This document shows positions 15,285 to 23,505 of a stretch of 25,201 bases of DNA, piece after piece. The DNA is from a virus. Position 1 is the first letter of the stretch. Every line of letters starts with the position of its first letter. The notes below the pieces were generated by a model, which had not been told where the DNA came from, did no database searches, and saw nothing but the letters and a program-made list of their open reading frames with translations. The stretch is taken from positions 1 to 25,201 of the IMG/VR virus record IMGVR_UViG_3300021964_000480. One strand, given 5' to 3'. Both the position numbers and the translations under genes were made by a program.

Positions 15285-17273
15285 ATGCAATTTCAGTTAT
15301 CGGACAATTTCGTAGACAAATATAAAAGAAAAAAAGCACCATTTGGGTTCAATGGTCTTGGTGAATTAGTCTATATGAGAACCTATTCAAGAATTAAACA
15401 AGATGGAAAAAATGAAAGATGGTGGGAAACCGTAAGACGAGTAGTCGAGGGGACTTATTCAATGCAAAAACAATGGATAGATTCACACCAATTAGGTTGG
15501 AATCCTTGGCAAGCACAAAAGTCAGCACAAGAAATGTATGACAGAATATTTAATATGAAGTTCTTACCGCCTGGTCGTGGTTTATGGGCTATGGGAACAC
15601 CAATAACTGAAGAAAAAGGTTTATATGCGGCGTTAAACAATTGTGCATTTGTATCCACGAAAACAATCAAAGATGATTATTCAAAACCATTTTGTTTCTT
15701 AATGGACGCATCAATGTTAGGTGTTGGTGTAGGATTCGATACTAAAGGAGCGGGGGAAATTATCGTTAAAGGTGTTGAAATCAAAAGAGATTCACAACAA
15801 TACCAAATCCCAGACACTCGTGAAGGTTGGGTAGAATCATTAAAACTATTATTAGAAAGTTATTTTCACGGACAAGCACCTATTGAATTTGATTATTCTT
15901 TGATTAGAAAAGCAGGTGAACCAATTAAAGGCTTTGGAGGAGTATCATCAGGACCAGAACCATTGGAAGAAGTCCACGAAAGTATTAGACAAGTATTAGA
16001 GGGCAATACAGGACAACCAATCACAATCACAACCATTGTAGATATTATGAATTTAATTGGTAAATGTGTTGTAGCTGGTAATGTTAGAAGAACAGCAGAA
16101 ATTGTTTTTGGTGAACCTGATAATGAAGAATACTTAGACTTAAAAAATTACAAAGTAAATCCACACAGAGACCAATATGGTTGGACATCAAACAACTCAA
16201 TATTTGCAGAACTCGGTATGGATTATACAGAAGTTTCAAAAAGAATCGTAGATAATGGAGAACCAGGATTAGCTTGGTTAGATAATATGAGAAAGTATTC
16301 TCGTATGAAAAATGGAGGAGATAACAAAGACCATAGAGTAATGGGTGGTAATCCTTGTTTGGAACAATCATTAGAATCATATGAGTTATGTTGTTTAGTA
16401 GAAACATTTCCAGACAATCACGACGACTTAGAAGATTACAAAAGAACTTTAAAATACGCATATTTATATGCTAAAACGGTTACATTGGGTAGAACACATT
16501 GGTCAGACACAAATCGTGTTATGTTGAGAAACAGAAGAATCGGTTGTTCAGTTAGTGGTGTCGCACAATTCATAACTAATCGTGGTATTGATGAGTTAAG
16601 AACTTGGTTAGAAGGTGGATATGACACTATACAAAAGTGGGATAAAGAATATTCAGATTGGTTTGCTATTCCAAAGTCAATTAAGACTACATCAGTAAAA
16701 CCAAGTGGTACGGTATCTTTACTAGCTGGAGCTACACCAGGACTACACTATCCAGAATCAAGATTTTACACACGAAGAATTAGATTATCAATCAATTCGG
16801 AATTGGTAGAACCATTAAAGAAAGCAGGATACAAAATAGAACCAGCATTTGGTTCTGAGGATTCAACATTGGTGGTAGAAATACCAGTAGATGTCGGAGA
16901 GGGAATAAGAACCGCAAGTGAATTGACCATTTGGGAACAATTCAGTATAGCGGCATTCCTACAAAGACATTGGGCGGACAATCAAGTGAGTTGTACTGTG
17001 ACATTTGACCCTGAAACTGAGGGAGAACAGATACCGCATGTCCTTAATTACTATCAGTATCACTTAAAAGGAATAAGTTTATTACCAAGACACGATTACG
17101 GAGCGTATAAACAAATGCCTTATGAAGCTATTGAAGAAAAGGAATACAATAAACAAGTTAAAAAATTGGGTAAACTATCATTTGGAGTTATTAAGAACGA
17201 AGAAGCGGAAGTGGATAAGTTTTGTAATAATGAATCTTGTGAAATACCCGGACTAAATGTTGAAGAAAACTAA
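15285..17273 (+). CDS. nrdJ: Class II (adenosylcobalamin-dependent) ribonucleoside-triphosphate reductase
   Basis: A 662-residue monomeric class II reductase of the Lactobacillus RTPR type; it turns ribonucleoside triphosphates into deoxy forms using a cobalamin-derived radical. All key cysteines fit the family: N-N-C120-A-F (compare C119), N-P-C358-L-E360 and C369 (compare C408, E410, C419, with identical spacing of 11), and a C-terminal thiol pair C647-x4-C652 (compare C731/C736, identical spacing). The sequence V-K-P-S-G-T-V-S-L-L-A-G-A-T-P-G is the family's phosphate-binding barrel segment. It is about 75 residues shorter than the Lactobacillus enzyme, so the usual allosteric region may be reduced. 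T4 itself uses a class I iron enzyme. It sits between gp41 and a TonB-dependent receptor. Cobalamin is not made by this phage as far as the window shows. Confidence 0.92.
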   Translation: MQFQLSDNFVDKYKRKKAPFGFNGLGELVYMRTYSRIKQDGKNERWWETVRRVVEGTYSMQKQWIDSHQLGWNPWQAQKSAQEMYDRIFNMKFLPPGRGLWAMGTPITEEKGLYAALNNCAFVSTKTIKDDYSKPFCFLMDASMLGVGVGFDTKGAGEIIVKGVEIKRDSQQYQIPDTREGWVESLKLLLESYFHGQAPIEFDYSLIRKAGEPIKGFGGVSSGPEPLEEVHESIRQVLEGNTGQPITITTIVDIMNLIGKCVVAGNVRRTAEIVFGEPDNEEYLDLKNYKVNPHRDQYGWTSNNSIFAELGMDYTEVSKRIVDNGEPGLAWLDNMRKYSRMKNGGDNKDHRVMGGNPCLEQSLESYELCCLVETFPDNHDDLEDYKRTLKYAYLYAKTVTLGRTHWSDTNRVMLRNRRIGCSVSGVAQFITNRGIDELRTWLEGGYDTIQKWDKEYSDWFAIPKSIKTTSVKPSGTVSLLAGATPGLHYPESRFYTRRIRLSINSELVEPLKKAGYKIEPAFGSEDSTLVVEIPVDVGEGIRTASELTIWEQFSIAAFLQRHWADNQVSCTVTFDPETEGEQIPHVLNYYQYHLKGISLLPRHDYGAYKQMPYEAIEEKEYNKQVKKLGKLSFGVIKNEEAEVDKFCNNESCEIPGLNVEEN

Positions 17274-17288
17274 TTTTCTTAACTGGCA

Positions 17289-17318
17289 GACGACACACCA
17301 GGATAAAAATGTGTCATC
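17289..17318 (+). other. Stem-loop between nrdJ and the TonB-dependent receptor gene
   Basis: GACGACACA (17289-17297) can pair with TGTGTCATC (17310-17318) across a 12-base loop, a 9-bp stem with one internal mismatch. No T-run follows, so it is not a typical terminator. It lies 8 bases upstream of the AAGGAG-type ribosome binding site of the receptor gene, and could affect its translation or mRNA processing. An alternative pairing CTGG/CCAG overlaps it. Confidence 0.4.
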
Positions 17319-17343
17319 ACAGTAACAAACAAGGAGAACGATT

Positions 17344-20085
17344 ATGAATATTCGTAATCTTATGGTATCATTTCTACTTATGACTGGATTGTTCGCACAA
17401 TCTATTCACGGGGTAGTTCTTGATACTGACTCAAAACCACTTGAAGGTGCTAATGTCGTTGTTGTTGGAACAACATACGGAGCAGTTTCTAACGAAACAG
17501 GTATTGCTCACATTGATATTCCAGCAGGAACATACGATGTAACAGCTTCTTTCATAGGTTATTCATCAGTAACAAAATCAATTGTTGTTGGTGAGAAAAT
17601 GGCTACATTAGAATTTGTTTTAGAACAAAACTTTGTAGCACTTTCAGATGTTGAAGTATTAGCTTCAAGAGCATCTGATAAAACACCAGTTGCTTTCACT
17701 AATGTAACAAAAGAAGAATTTGAAACTCGTCTTGGTTCACAAGATATTCCAATGATTCTTAACACTACACCAAGTGTATATGCAACACAACAAGGTGGTG
17801 GTGCGGGTGACGCTCGTATCAACATTCGTGGTTTCAATCAAAGAAACATCGCAGTAATGATAAACGGAGTTCCACAAAACGATATGGAAAATGGTTGGGT
17901 ATACTGGTCCAATTGGGACGGAGTTGGTGATACAGCCGCTTCTATTCAGGTTCAAAGAGGACTATCAGCAGTAAATCTAGCAACGCCATCAATCGGTGGA
18001 ACAATGAATATTATTACAGACCCAACATCTTTTGAAAAGGGTGGAAAGTTCAAACAAGAAGCAGGTGAAGGTGGTTTTATGAAAACTACATTCAACTATA
18101 ACACTGGTCTTATGTTAAATGACAAGTTAGCTTTAAGTGGAACAATTGTTCGTAAAACAGGTGATGGTATTATTGACGGAACTTGGACAGACGCTTGGGC
18201 ATATTACTTGGGAGCAAGTTATGCAGTAAGTGACAAACAAAGGTTCGAGTTATACGCAATCGGTGCCCCACAACGACACGGACAAAATCTATACAAGCAA
18301 AATATCGCAACTTACTCACAAGAGTTAGCTGGTGATGTAGACGGATATGATACTGATGCTTTTGCAGAAGGTAACAAATTCGAAACTGAAGCTGGTAGAT
18401 TTTTCAATCAGAATGTCGCACCTATTGACCCGTCTTATACCGGAAAACAATATTGGTATATGTATGGAGCGAACACAACTAATAGATATAGTTCAAACTT
18501 TCTTAATGAAAGAGAGAACTACTTCCACAAACCATTAGTGAACATCAATCATTTCTTAGAATTAAATGACAAAATGAGAATGTCATCAGTATTCTATTGG
18601 AGTGGTGGTTCAGGTGGTGGAACAGGAACTTACGGAAGTGTATCAAGAATGCCAGCAGTTGAAGGAGAAAGATGGTATGCAAGTTCACCGTGGACTTGGG
18701 ATTGGAATGCTGAAATAGCACAAAATTCTGACAACATTGATGAGAACTTCTCAACATCTGAAAATCGTTCAACAGGAATTCTTAGAAATTCTATCAACAG
18801 ACAAGACACATATGGTTTGATTTCAAAATTAAACTATGTTGTAAATCCTGAATTGGAATTACAATTCGGTCTTGACTGGAGAACAGCAGGTATTGAACAC
18901 GCTCGTGAAGTTCGTGATTTACTTGGTGGTGATTATTATGTAGACTATGCAGACGACAACTTCGAAGAAGGTAAAGTCGTAAGACTTGGTGATATTATCG
19001 CATACCACAACGAAACAACCGTAGACTGGATTGGTGGATTTGCACAATTTAACTACACTACTGACAAAATGAACCTATATGGTATGGGTGGACTATCAAG
19101 TATAGAATACTCTTATCAAGATTGGTTTACGGTAGAACAAGAGTTAATTAAAGCAGACCCGATTCAAACTTACCAATTAAAAGGTGGTGTAATGTATGAT
19201 ATTAACCCAGATATGAATGTATTTTTCAATACTGGTTTAGTAGAAAAAGCACCTATCTTAGATAATGTAATTGATTTCTCTGGTAATGTATCATCAGACC
19301 CAGACAACGAAAAATTCCTACACAACGAATTTGGAGTTAATTACAGATTTGGTAAACTCGGTGTAAACGCAAGTGCTTATATGACAGACTGGCAAGATAG
19401 AAACTTAACTAAATCAGTTTCTACTGGTCAAGGTTCATCAGGTGATACTGATGTTATCTTCCTAACAGGAGTTAATCAAAAGCATTCAGGTGTAGAACTT
19501 GAAACTAACTATATGGTAAACAATATGTTAGACTTGATGTTCGTCGCATCATTTGGTAATTGGAAATTTGACGGAGATGCAATGGGTAATTATCAGGAAA
19601 CTGAATATAACTCAGAGGGTCAAGCAGTCGGATATACAACAACTGAATATGCTTACGCACTTGACGGATTGTATGTAGGTGATATGCCACAAACAGCATA
19701 TGTATTAGGAGTAACTTTAAAACCAGTTAAAGGTTTAATGGTTCAAGCAATACACAAAACATATGATAAGAACTATTCAGACTGGTCGCCATCAGCTCGT
19801 GAATTTGACGGAACGAATGACGATGCAGACAGAGCTCAAGTTTGGGAAGCCCCAGGTTATTCTAAACTTGACTTACATATGTCTTACAAACTACCAAAAG
19901 TTAAAGGACTTGATATGACTTTAAACGGACATATCTTTAATGTTCTTGACGAGGTATTTGTACAAGACGCAGTTGATAATAGTCAATACAATGGTTATGG
20001 GAGTAAGAATCACTTACCACATAACGCAGAAGTATTCTTGGGAACACCAAGATATGCAAACATTGGTTTGACAATTAACTTCTAA
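17344..20085 (+). CDS. TonB-dependent outer-membrane receptor (Bacteroidota type)
   Basis: A 913-residue receptor for active uptake across the outer membrane. In order: a signal peptide (NIRNLMVSFLLMTGLFAQS, likely cut near residue 18); a CarboxypepD-regulatory-like domain (about 20-95; G-V-V-L-D-T-D-S-K-P-L-E-G-A-N-V-V-V-V); a D-V-E-V-L-A segment (102-107) at the TonB-box position; a plug domain (about 112-228) with I-R-G-F-N-Q-R-N-I-A-V-M-I-N-G-V-P and then N-D-M-E-N-G-W-V-Y-W-S-N-W; S-I-G-G-T-M-N-I-I-T at the plug end; and a beta-barrel ending in a terminal Phe (NIGLTINF), the usual outer-membrane sorting signal. The carboxypeptidase-like N-terminal extension is typical of Bacteroidota and Marinimicrobia receptors. 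It has a strong AAGGAG site, no sign of decay, and codon use resembling its phage neighbours. Substrate cannot be read from sequence. Confidence 0.9.
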   Translation: MNIRNLMVSFLLMTGLFAQSIHGVVLDTDSKPLEGANVVVVGTTYGAVSNETGIAHIDIPAGTYDVTASFIGYSSVTKSIVVGEKMATLEFVLEQNFVALSDVEVLASRASDKTPVAFTNVTKEEFETRLGSQDIPMILNTTPSVYATQQGGGAGDARINIRGFNQRNIAVMINGVPQNDMENGWVYWSNWDGVGDTAASIQVQRGLSAVNLATPSIGGTMNIITDPTSFEKGGKFKQEAGEGGFMKTTFNYNTGLMLNDKLALSGTIVRKTGDGIIDGTWTDAWAYYLGASYAVSDKQRFELYAIGAPQRHGQNLYKQNIATYSQELAGDVDGYDTDAFAEGNKFETEAGRFFNQNVAPIDPSYTGKQYWYMYGANTTNRYSSNFLNERENYFHKPLVNINHFLELNDKMRMSSVFYWSGGSGGGTGTYGSVSRMPAVEGERWYASSPWTWDWNAEIAQNSDNIDENFSTSENRSTGILRNSINRQDTYGLISKLNYVVNPELELQFGLDWRTAGIEHAREVRDLLGGDYYVDYADDNFEEGKVVRLGDIIAYHNETTVDWIGGFAQFNYTTDKMNLYGMGGLSSIEYSYQDWFTVEQELIKADPIQTYQLKGGVMYDINPDMNVFFNTGLVEKAPILDNVIDFSGNVSSDPDNEKFLHNEFGVNYRFGKLGVNASAYMTDWQDRNLTKSVSTGQGSSGDTDVIFLTGVNQKHSGVELETNYMVNNMLDLMFVASFGNWKFDGDAMGNYQETEYNSEGQAVGYTTTEYAYALDGLYVGDMPQTAYVLGVTLKPVKGLMVQAIHKTYDKNYSDWSPSAREFDGTNDDADRAQVWEAPGYSKLDLHMSYKLPKVKGLDMTLNGHIFNVLDEVFVQDAVDNSQYNGYGSKNHLPHNAEVFLGTPRYANIGLTINF

Positions 20086-20090
20086 TTCTA

Positions 20091-20114
20091 TGGGGGCGAT
20101 TAAGTTCGCCCCCA
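20091..20114 (+). terminator. GC-rich hairpin after the receptor gene
   Basis: TGGGGGCGA (20091-20099) and TCGCCCCCA (20106-20114) form a perfect 9-bp stem with a 6-base loop (TTAAGT), beginning five bases after the receptor stop. In this AT-rich genome such a stem is conspicuous. It is followed by CAAAAAAAA and not a T-run, so a classic intrinsic terminator on the + strand is not obvious; it may terminate inefficiently, block exonucleases at the mRNA 3' end, or insulate the receptor transcript from gp43. Confidence 0.55.
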
Positions 20115-20126
20115 CAAAAAAAATAC

Positions 20127-20160
20127 TTGACATTAACAAAAATTATTATTATATTTATTA
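20127..20160 (+). promoter_or_regulatory. Strong sigma70-like promoter of gp43
   Basis: A consensus -35 TTGACA (20127-20132), an optimal 17-base spacer, and TATATT (20150-20155) within TATATTTATTA. This is the best host-type promoter in the window and places the start of transcription near 20161, about 36 bases before the gp43 ATG at 20197. A tiny frame of eight codons (20162-20188) lies in this leader. T4 gp43 represses its own translation through a leader hairpin; a short ATGTT/AACAT inverted repeat spans this gp43 start, but it is too weak to call an operator. Confidence 0.65.
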
Positions 20161-20196
20161 TATGAAAACGATAGGTTATTACAGCTAAATTTAAAT

Positions 20197-22725
20197 ATGT
20201 TTCAAAACATTTATTACGACAAAGAAAAAAGAAAAATTCACATTTGGGACGACACCAAAGGTTATTTCTCTATGCCTTATAAAAGATACGCGTATGTGAA
20301 AGATAGAGGTGGAACACATACATCTATTTATGGTGATAGACTAAAAAAAGTTTGGAATTTTGATAGAGATATGCATACATTTGAAAGTGATGTTGTTCCA
20401 GAAATAAGAACTCTTGTTGATTTATATTATGATTCTGATGAAATATCATTAGGACACACAAGATTATATTTTGATATCGAGGTAGAAGTAACAGACGGAT
20501 TTCCAAGTCCAGATACTGCTCCAAACAAAATAACTTCCATAGCGTTTTACGAAGATACAATGAATCAATATTATTGTTATGCTTTAGATGAGGATAATAG
20601 AATAGAAAGTTATAAAAATGAAGATGTGATAGTAGAAATTTTTAAATCAGAAGAAGAACTATTACAACAATTTTTCACAAAATACTCAGAAATACAACCA
20701 ACAATATTAAGTGGTTGGAACACAGACACATTTGATATTCCTTATTTATATCATAGAGCAGAAAAAGTTTTAGGTCAATATGTAGCCAATACTTTATCAC
20801 CAATCAATCAAGTAAGATTAAATACTATTTCAGGTAAATATGAAATCGCTGGTGTTTCATCATTAGATTATTTACGACTTTATAAAAATTTAACATTTTC
20901 TCAAAGACAATCTTATCGTTTAGATGCTATCGCGGAACACGAATTGGGTGAAAAGAAAGTTGAGTATGAAGGAACTTTAAATGATTTATATGAACAAGAC
21001 ATACAAAAGTTTATTGATTACAATGTTCAAGATGTTAGACTGATTAAAAGATTAGACGATAAATTAGATTATATTGATATTGCTCGTGGTATATGTCATA
21101 TTGGTCATTGTCCTTACGAGGAAATATATTGGTCATCACGATATATTGAAGGAGCGATATTAGTTTATTGTAAAAAAGTTGGATTAATAGCACCTGACAA
21201 AAGGCGAGACGGAAGAAAGTTAATGGGTCAAGATATGTTTGAGGGAGCGTATGTTCAAGACCCACAACGCGGAAAACACGATTGGGTATATGATTTAGAT
21301 GTAACTTCAATGTATCCTTCAGTTATGAGAACACTAAACATTTCTCCAGAAACAAAGATTGGTAAATTAGAGAATTGGAATGCAGAAGATTACATTAAAG
21401 GTGGTGGTAAAAAAACTTATACTTTGATGAGAGATGAAAAGGTTAGAGGAAAGTTTGATGAAAAAGAATTAAAAGAATTTATTGATAATACACCAGTTTC
21501 AATAGCATCTAATGGTGTAATTTACAGAACAGACAAACTTGGTTTAATTCCAGCCATCTTAACTAAATGGTTTGAACAAAGAGTTGAATACAGAAAGTTA
21601 GCGAAGAAGTTTTCTGACGAAGGTGATGATGATAAATATAATTACTTTAATAGAAGACAATATCTACAAAAGGTTCTACTAAATTCTATTTATGGTGTAT
21701 TAGGATTATCAGTATTTAGATTTTATGATACAGATAATGCAACAGCCGTTACAACAACCGGACAATCGTTAATCAAATTTACTAAAAAGATAGCAAATAA
21801 TTTCTACAATAAAGAATTAGGAGATGACAAAGATTATTGTATTTACATTGATACAGATTCAGTTTTCTATTCTGCTATTCCTTTGATTGAAAAAAGATTT
21901 CCTGGTGAAAAATTATCAGAAGTTATGATGACACAAAGAATATTAGAAATAGCTTCAGAAGTTCAAGATTATATTAATCTTGGTTATGATTATTTCGCTC
22001 AAAGATTTTGTAATATAAAAGGTGAACATCAGTTTCAGATTAAACAAGAGTTGATTGCTAAATCAGGATTATTTATTGTTAAGAAAAGATATGGTATGAA
22101 AATCATTAACGACAATGGTGTTAAAGTTAATAAAACAATGGTAAAAGGATTAGATACTATTCGTTCTAACTTTCCAAATGCTATGAGAAGTTTAATGAAA
22201 GAAGTTTTAGAAGACATTTTATTGAGTGTTCCAAAAGATAAGATTGATAACAGAATATTAACATTCAAAAGAGATTTATTGACTAAACATTATGACGAGA
22301 TTGCAATGCCTACTGGTGTAAAGAAAATAACAAAGTTTATTGAAAGTAGTAAAAGAAATTCATTTACAACAACAAATGAAAAATCAGTAATAACTGCACA
22401 TAAAAAAGGAACACCCGTGCATGTAAAAGCATCTATCAATCACAATGACTTATTAAGATATTTTGGTGATGATAAAAAATATCAATTTATAGCTGACGGA
22501 GATAAGGTTAAGTGGATTTACTTGAAAAACAATCCTATTGGTATGGAAACTATTGCTTTTAAAGGACACGAGGATTCACCAAAAGTTATTAAGTTTATAA
22601 AAGATTATGCTGATTACGAAAAAATGTATCAGAAAGCGTTAGAGAAAAAAATACAGATGTTTTATGAAAGTTTAGTGTGGAGTTTACCAATGGATAAAAG
22701 TTCTACAATAGAAAAGTTTTTTTGA
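20197..22725 (+). CDS. 43: Replicative DNA polymerase gp43 (family B)
   Basis: An 842-residue family B polymerase with intact proofreading. Exonuclease motifs: ExoI Y-F-D93-I-E95-V-E, ExoII G-W-N-T-D-T-F-D180-I-P-Y, ExoIII Y275-N-V-Q-D279. Polymerase motifs: motif A Y-D366-L-D-V-T-S-M-Y-P-S, motif B K492-V-L-L-N496-S-I-Y499-G, and motif C Y550-I-D552-T-D554-S. Length is slightly below T4 gp43 (898 residues). It copies the phage genome as part of the replisome with gp45, gp44/62, gp41 and gp32. It begins a new transcription unit with its own strong promoter. No regA gene follows, in contrast to T4, where regA lies just downstream of 43. Confidence 0.95.
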   Translation: MFQNIYYDKEKRKIHIWDDTKGYFSMPYKRYAYVKDRGGTHTSIYGDRLKKVWNFDRDMHTFESDVVPEIRTLVDLYYDSDEISLGHTRLYFDIEVEVTDGFPSPDTAPNKITSIAFYEDTMNQYYCYALDEDNRIESYKNEDVIVEIFKSEEELLQQFFTKYSEIQPTILSGWNTDTFDIPYLYHRAEKVLGQYVANTLSPINQVRLNTISGKYEIAGVSSLDYLRLYKNLTFSQRQSYRLDAIAEHELGEKKVEYEGTLNDLYEQDIQKFIDYNVQDVRLIKRLDDKLDYIDIARGICHIGHCPYEEIYWSSRYIEGAILVYCKKVGLIAPDKRRDGRKLMGQDMFEGAYVQDPQRGKHDWVYDLDVTSMYPSVMRTLNISPETKIGKLENWNAEDYIKGGGKKTYTLMRDEKVRGKFDEKELKEFIDNTPVSIASNGVIYRTDKLGLIPAILTKWFEQRVEYRKLAKKFSDEGDDDKYNYFNRRQYLQKVLLNSIYGVLGLSVFRFYDTDNATAVTTTGQSLIKFTKKIANNFYNKELGDDKDYCIYIDTDSVFYSAIPLIEKRFPGEKLSEVMMTQRILEIASEVQDYINLGYDYFAQRFCNIKGEHQFQIKQELIAKSGLFIVKKRYGMKIINDNGVKVNKTMVKGLDTIRSNFPNAMRSLMKEVLEDILLSVPKDKIDNRILTFKRDLLTKHYDEIAMPTGVKKITKFIESSKRNSFTTTNEKSVITAHKKGTPVHVKASINHNDLLRYFGDDKKYQFIADGDKVKWIYLKNNPIGMETIAFKGHEDSPKVIKFIKDYADYEKMYQKALEKKIQMFYESLVWSLPMDKSSTIEKFF

Positions 22726-22753
22726 TTTTGAGAGTATAAAATGATATTTATTA
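22722..22753 (+). promoter_or_regulatory. Putative promoter of gp45
   Basis: TTGATT (22722-22727), a 15-base spacer and GATATT within GATATTTATTA (22743-22753), overlapping the end of gp43. The arrangement TTGATTTTGA...ATGATATTTATT is almost the same as the element before gp41 (13671-13701). The gp45 ATG follows 34 bases later with an AAGGAG ribosome binding site at 22775-22780. Confidence 0.45.
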
Positions 22754-22787
22754 ATATAAAATGGTTACATAACAAGGAGTTATAACA

Positions 22788-23504
22788 ATGGATAAAAATA
22801 AGTTAATCAAGTTCATTAACAAATACTATCTTGGCGGAAATGTCAATTCAGTAGTTGTTAAATCTGAAGGAGATAGTTTATCAACACGATTTGTGTCGGG
22901 TGATAAATCTCTTTTAGGAGAAGTAAAACTAAACAACTATTCAGTTACAGATGCTGAATTTGGTGTTTATACAACTGATGTTTTATTGAAAGTATTATCA
23001 GTATTAGATACTGATATTTCAGTAGACTTAGTTAAGTCAGGTGAAAAAGTTATTTCATTAGACGCAAGTGATGGTGGAGCAAAGGTAAAGTATATGTTAT
23101 CAGACCTTTCGGTTATCAATACACCACCAGTATTAAAACAAATACCGGAGTTTGAATTACTATTAAATGTTGACAAAACTTTTATTAGCAAGTTTATTTC
23201 AGGTAAAGGAGCATTACCAGATACAGAATCATTTACGGTGATTTCTGGTGATAAGACCGAAGTAGTAATAGGTTATTCATCTATTGCAACTAATCGTGTA
23301 GCGATTCCGGTTGAAAATCAAACTGATAACACAATAGACAATATATCTTTTAACGCAAACCTATTTAAAGATGTATTAGAAGCAAACAAGGAATGTGAAT
23401 CTGCAGTATTAGAAGTTAGTTCAGAAGGATTAGCAAGAATTACTTTTAATATCAATGACTACGAATCAACATACTACCTTGTTGCAGTTCAAAATGTAAA
23501 TTAA
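22788..23504 (+). CDS. 45: DNA polymerase sliding clamp gp45
   Basis: A 238-residue clamp of the T4 gp45 type; it forms a trimeric ring that tethers gp43 to DNA and, in T4, also acts as a mobile enhancer for late transcription. The sequence shows the two-fold beta-alpha-beta clamp pattern: N-terminal helix K-L-I-K-F-I-N-K-Y, strands through V-V-V-K-S-E-G-D, a middle domain with S-V-D-L-V-K-S-G, and the second half beginning near L-L-N-V-D-K-T-F-I-S-K-F. Length is close to T4 gp45 (228 residues). Location directly after gp43 and before gp44 supports the call; motif-level evidence is softer than for the enzymes since clamps have no catalytic residues. Confidence 0.8.
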   Translation: MDKNKLIKFINKYYLGGNVNSVVVKSEGDSLSTRFVSGDKSLLGEVKLNNYSVTDAEFGVYTTDVLLKVLSVLDTDISVDLVKSGEKVISLDASDGGAKVKYMLSDLSVINTPPVLKQIPEFELLLNVDKTFISKFISGKGALPDTESFTVISGDKTEVVIGYSSIATNRVAIPVENQTDNTIDNISFNANLFKDVLEANKECESAVLEVSSEGLARITFNINDYESTYYLVAVQNVN

Positions 23505-23505
23505 T

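Noticed and set aside
17274-17343. Cobalamin riboswitch between nrdJ and the receptor gene
   Set aside because: The gap is only 70 bases, much shorter than a cobalamin riboswitch, and I see no B12-box sequence.
20193-20214. gp43 translational operator hairpin over the start codon
   Set aside because: Only a 5-bp A/T-rich stem (ATGTT/AACAT) with a 4-base loop is possible, too weak to claim as an operator.
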